From: Patescibacteria group bacterium
Lineage (GTDB): Bacteria; Patescibacteriota; Minisyncoccia; Minisyncoccales; CG1-02-41-26
DNA: 5,189 nt
Reading direction: 5' to 3'
Assembly: GCA_020724125.1 (NCBI GenBank)
Contig: DYHM01000043.1
Location: 1-5,189, forward strand
Below the pieces are notes generated by a model. That model did not search any database, was not told the origin of the DNA, and was given only the letters and a program-made list of their open reading frames with translations. Positions within the stretch are counted from its first letter, which is position 1, and every line of letters starts with the position of its first letter. Below, one piece after another: positions 5,176-5,189 of this stretch. Both the position numbers and the translations under genes were made by a program.

Positions 5176-5189
5176 GTGGAAAGTTTTTG

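Overview
The window looks like AT-rich bacterial chromosome. The two large genes on either side of the tRNA are roughly 30% GC. The compact genes, the absence of Shine-Dalgarno sequences before all three proteins, a short divergent glucose-6-phosphate isomerase and a type IV pilus/type II secretion F-type membrane protein together suggest a small-genome lineage such as Patescibacteria (CPR, Parcubacteria-like). That placement is an inference from style and gene content; there is no rRNA or marker phylogeny here to confirm it. TGG encodes Trp and the three proteins read through with standard stop codons, so no recoding is evident.

Layout. On the minus strand, reading from high to low coordinates: a tRNA-Phe(GAA) with encoded CCA (2881-2806), a PilC/GspF inner-membrane platform protein (2542-1319), and tryptophanyl-tRNA synthetase TrpS (1077-97). 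The 241-nt gap between pilC and trpS holds a perfect 21-bp inverted repeat with a 92-nt centre. On the plus strand, after a gene-poor stretch of about 1 kb, lies a glucose-6-phosphate isomerase (3934-5175), preceded by a good extended -10 promoter that would give an almost leaderless mRNA. The minus-strand genes do not form a functional pathway with one another or with pgi: they cover translation, surface pili/competence and glycolysis.

The most interesting parts are not protein-coding. (1) The tRNA-Phe has a normal cloverleaf, but two of its tertiary pairs are replaced on both sides: 18-55 is A-G instead of G-U(psi), and 15-48 is U-A instead of purine-pyrimidine. (2) Between the tRNA and pgi there is a candidate independent small RNA unit on the plus strand: a near-consensus promoter (TTGATA, 17 bp, TAAAAT), a nested inverted repeat with a perfect 12-bp inner stem, and a short hairpin followed by six T. 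Its 5' end carries a perfect AAGGAGG with no start codon after it, and the apical loop has a matching TCCTC. (3) Just upstream of that unit is a second paired segment closed by a 10-bp perfect stem. (4) Two short tandem-repeat tracts (7 bp and 8 bp units) and a 12-bp palindrome lie upstream of the pgi promoter. No mobile-element gene, CRISPR array or convincing new protein system was found.
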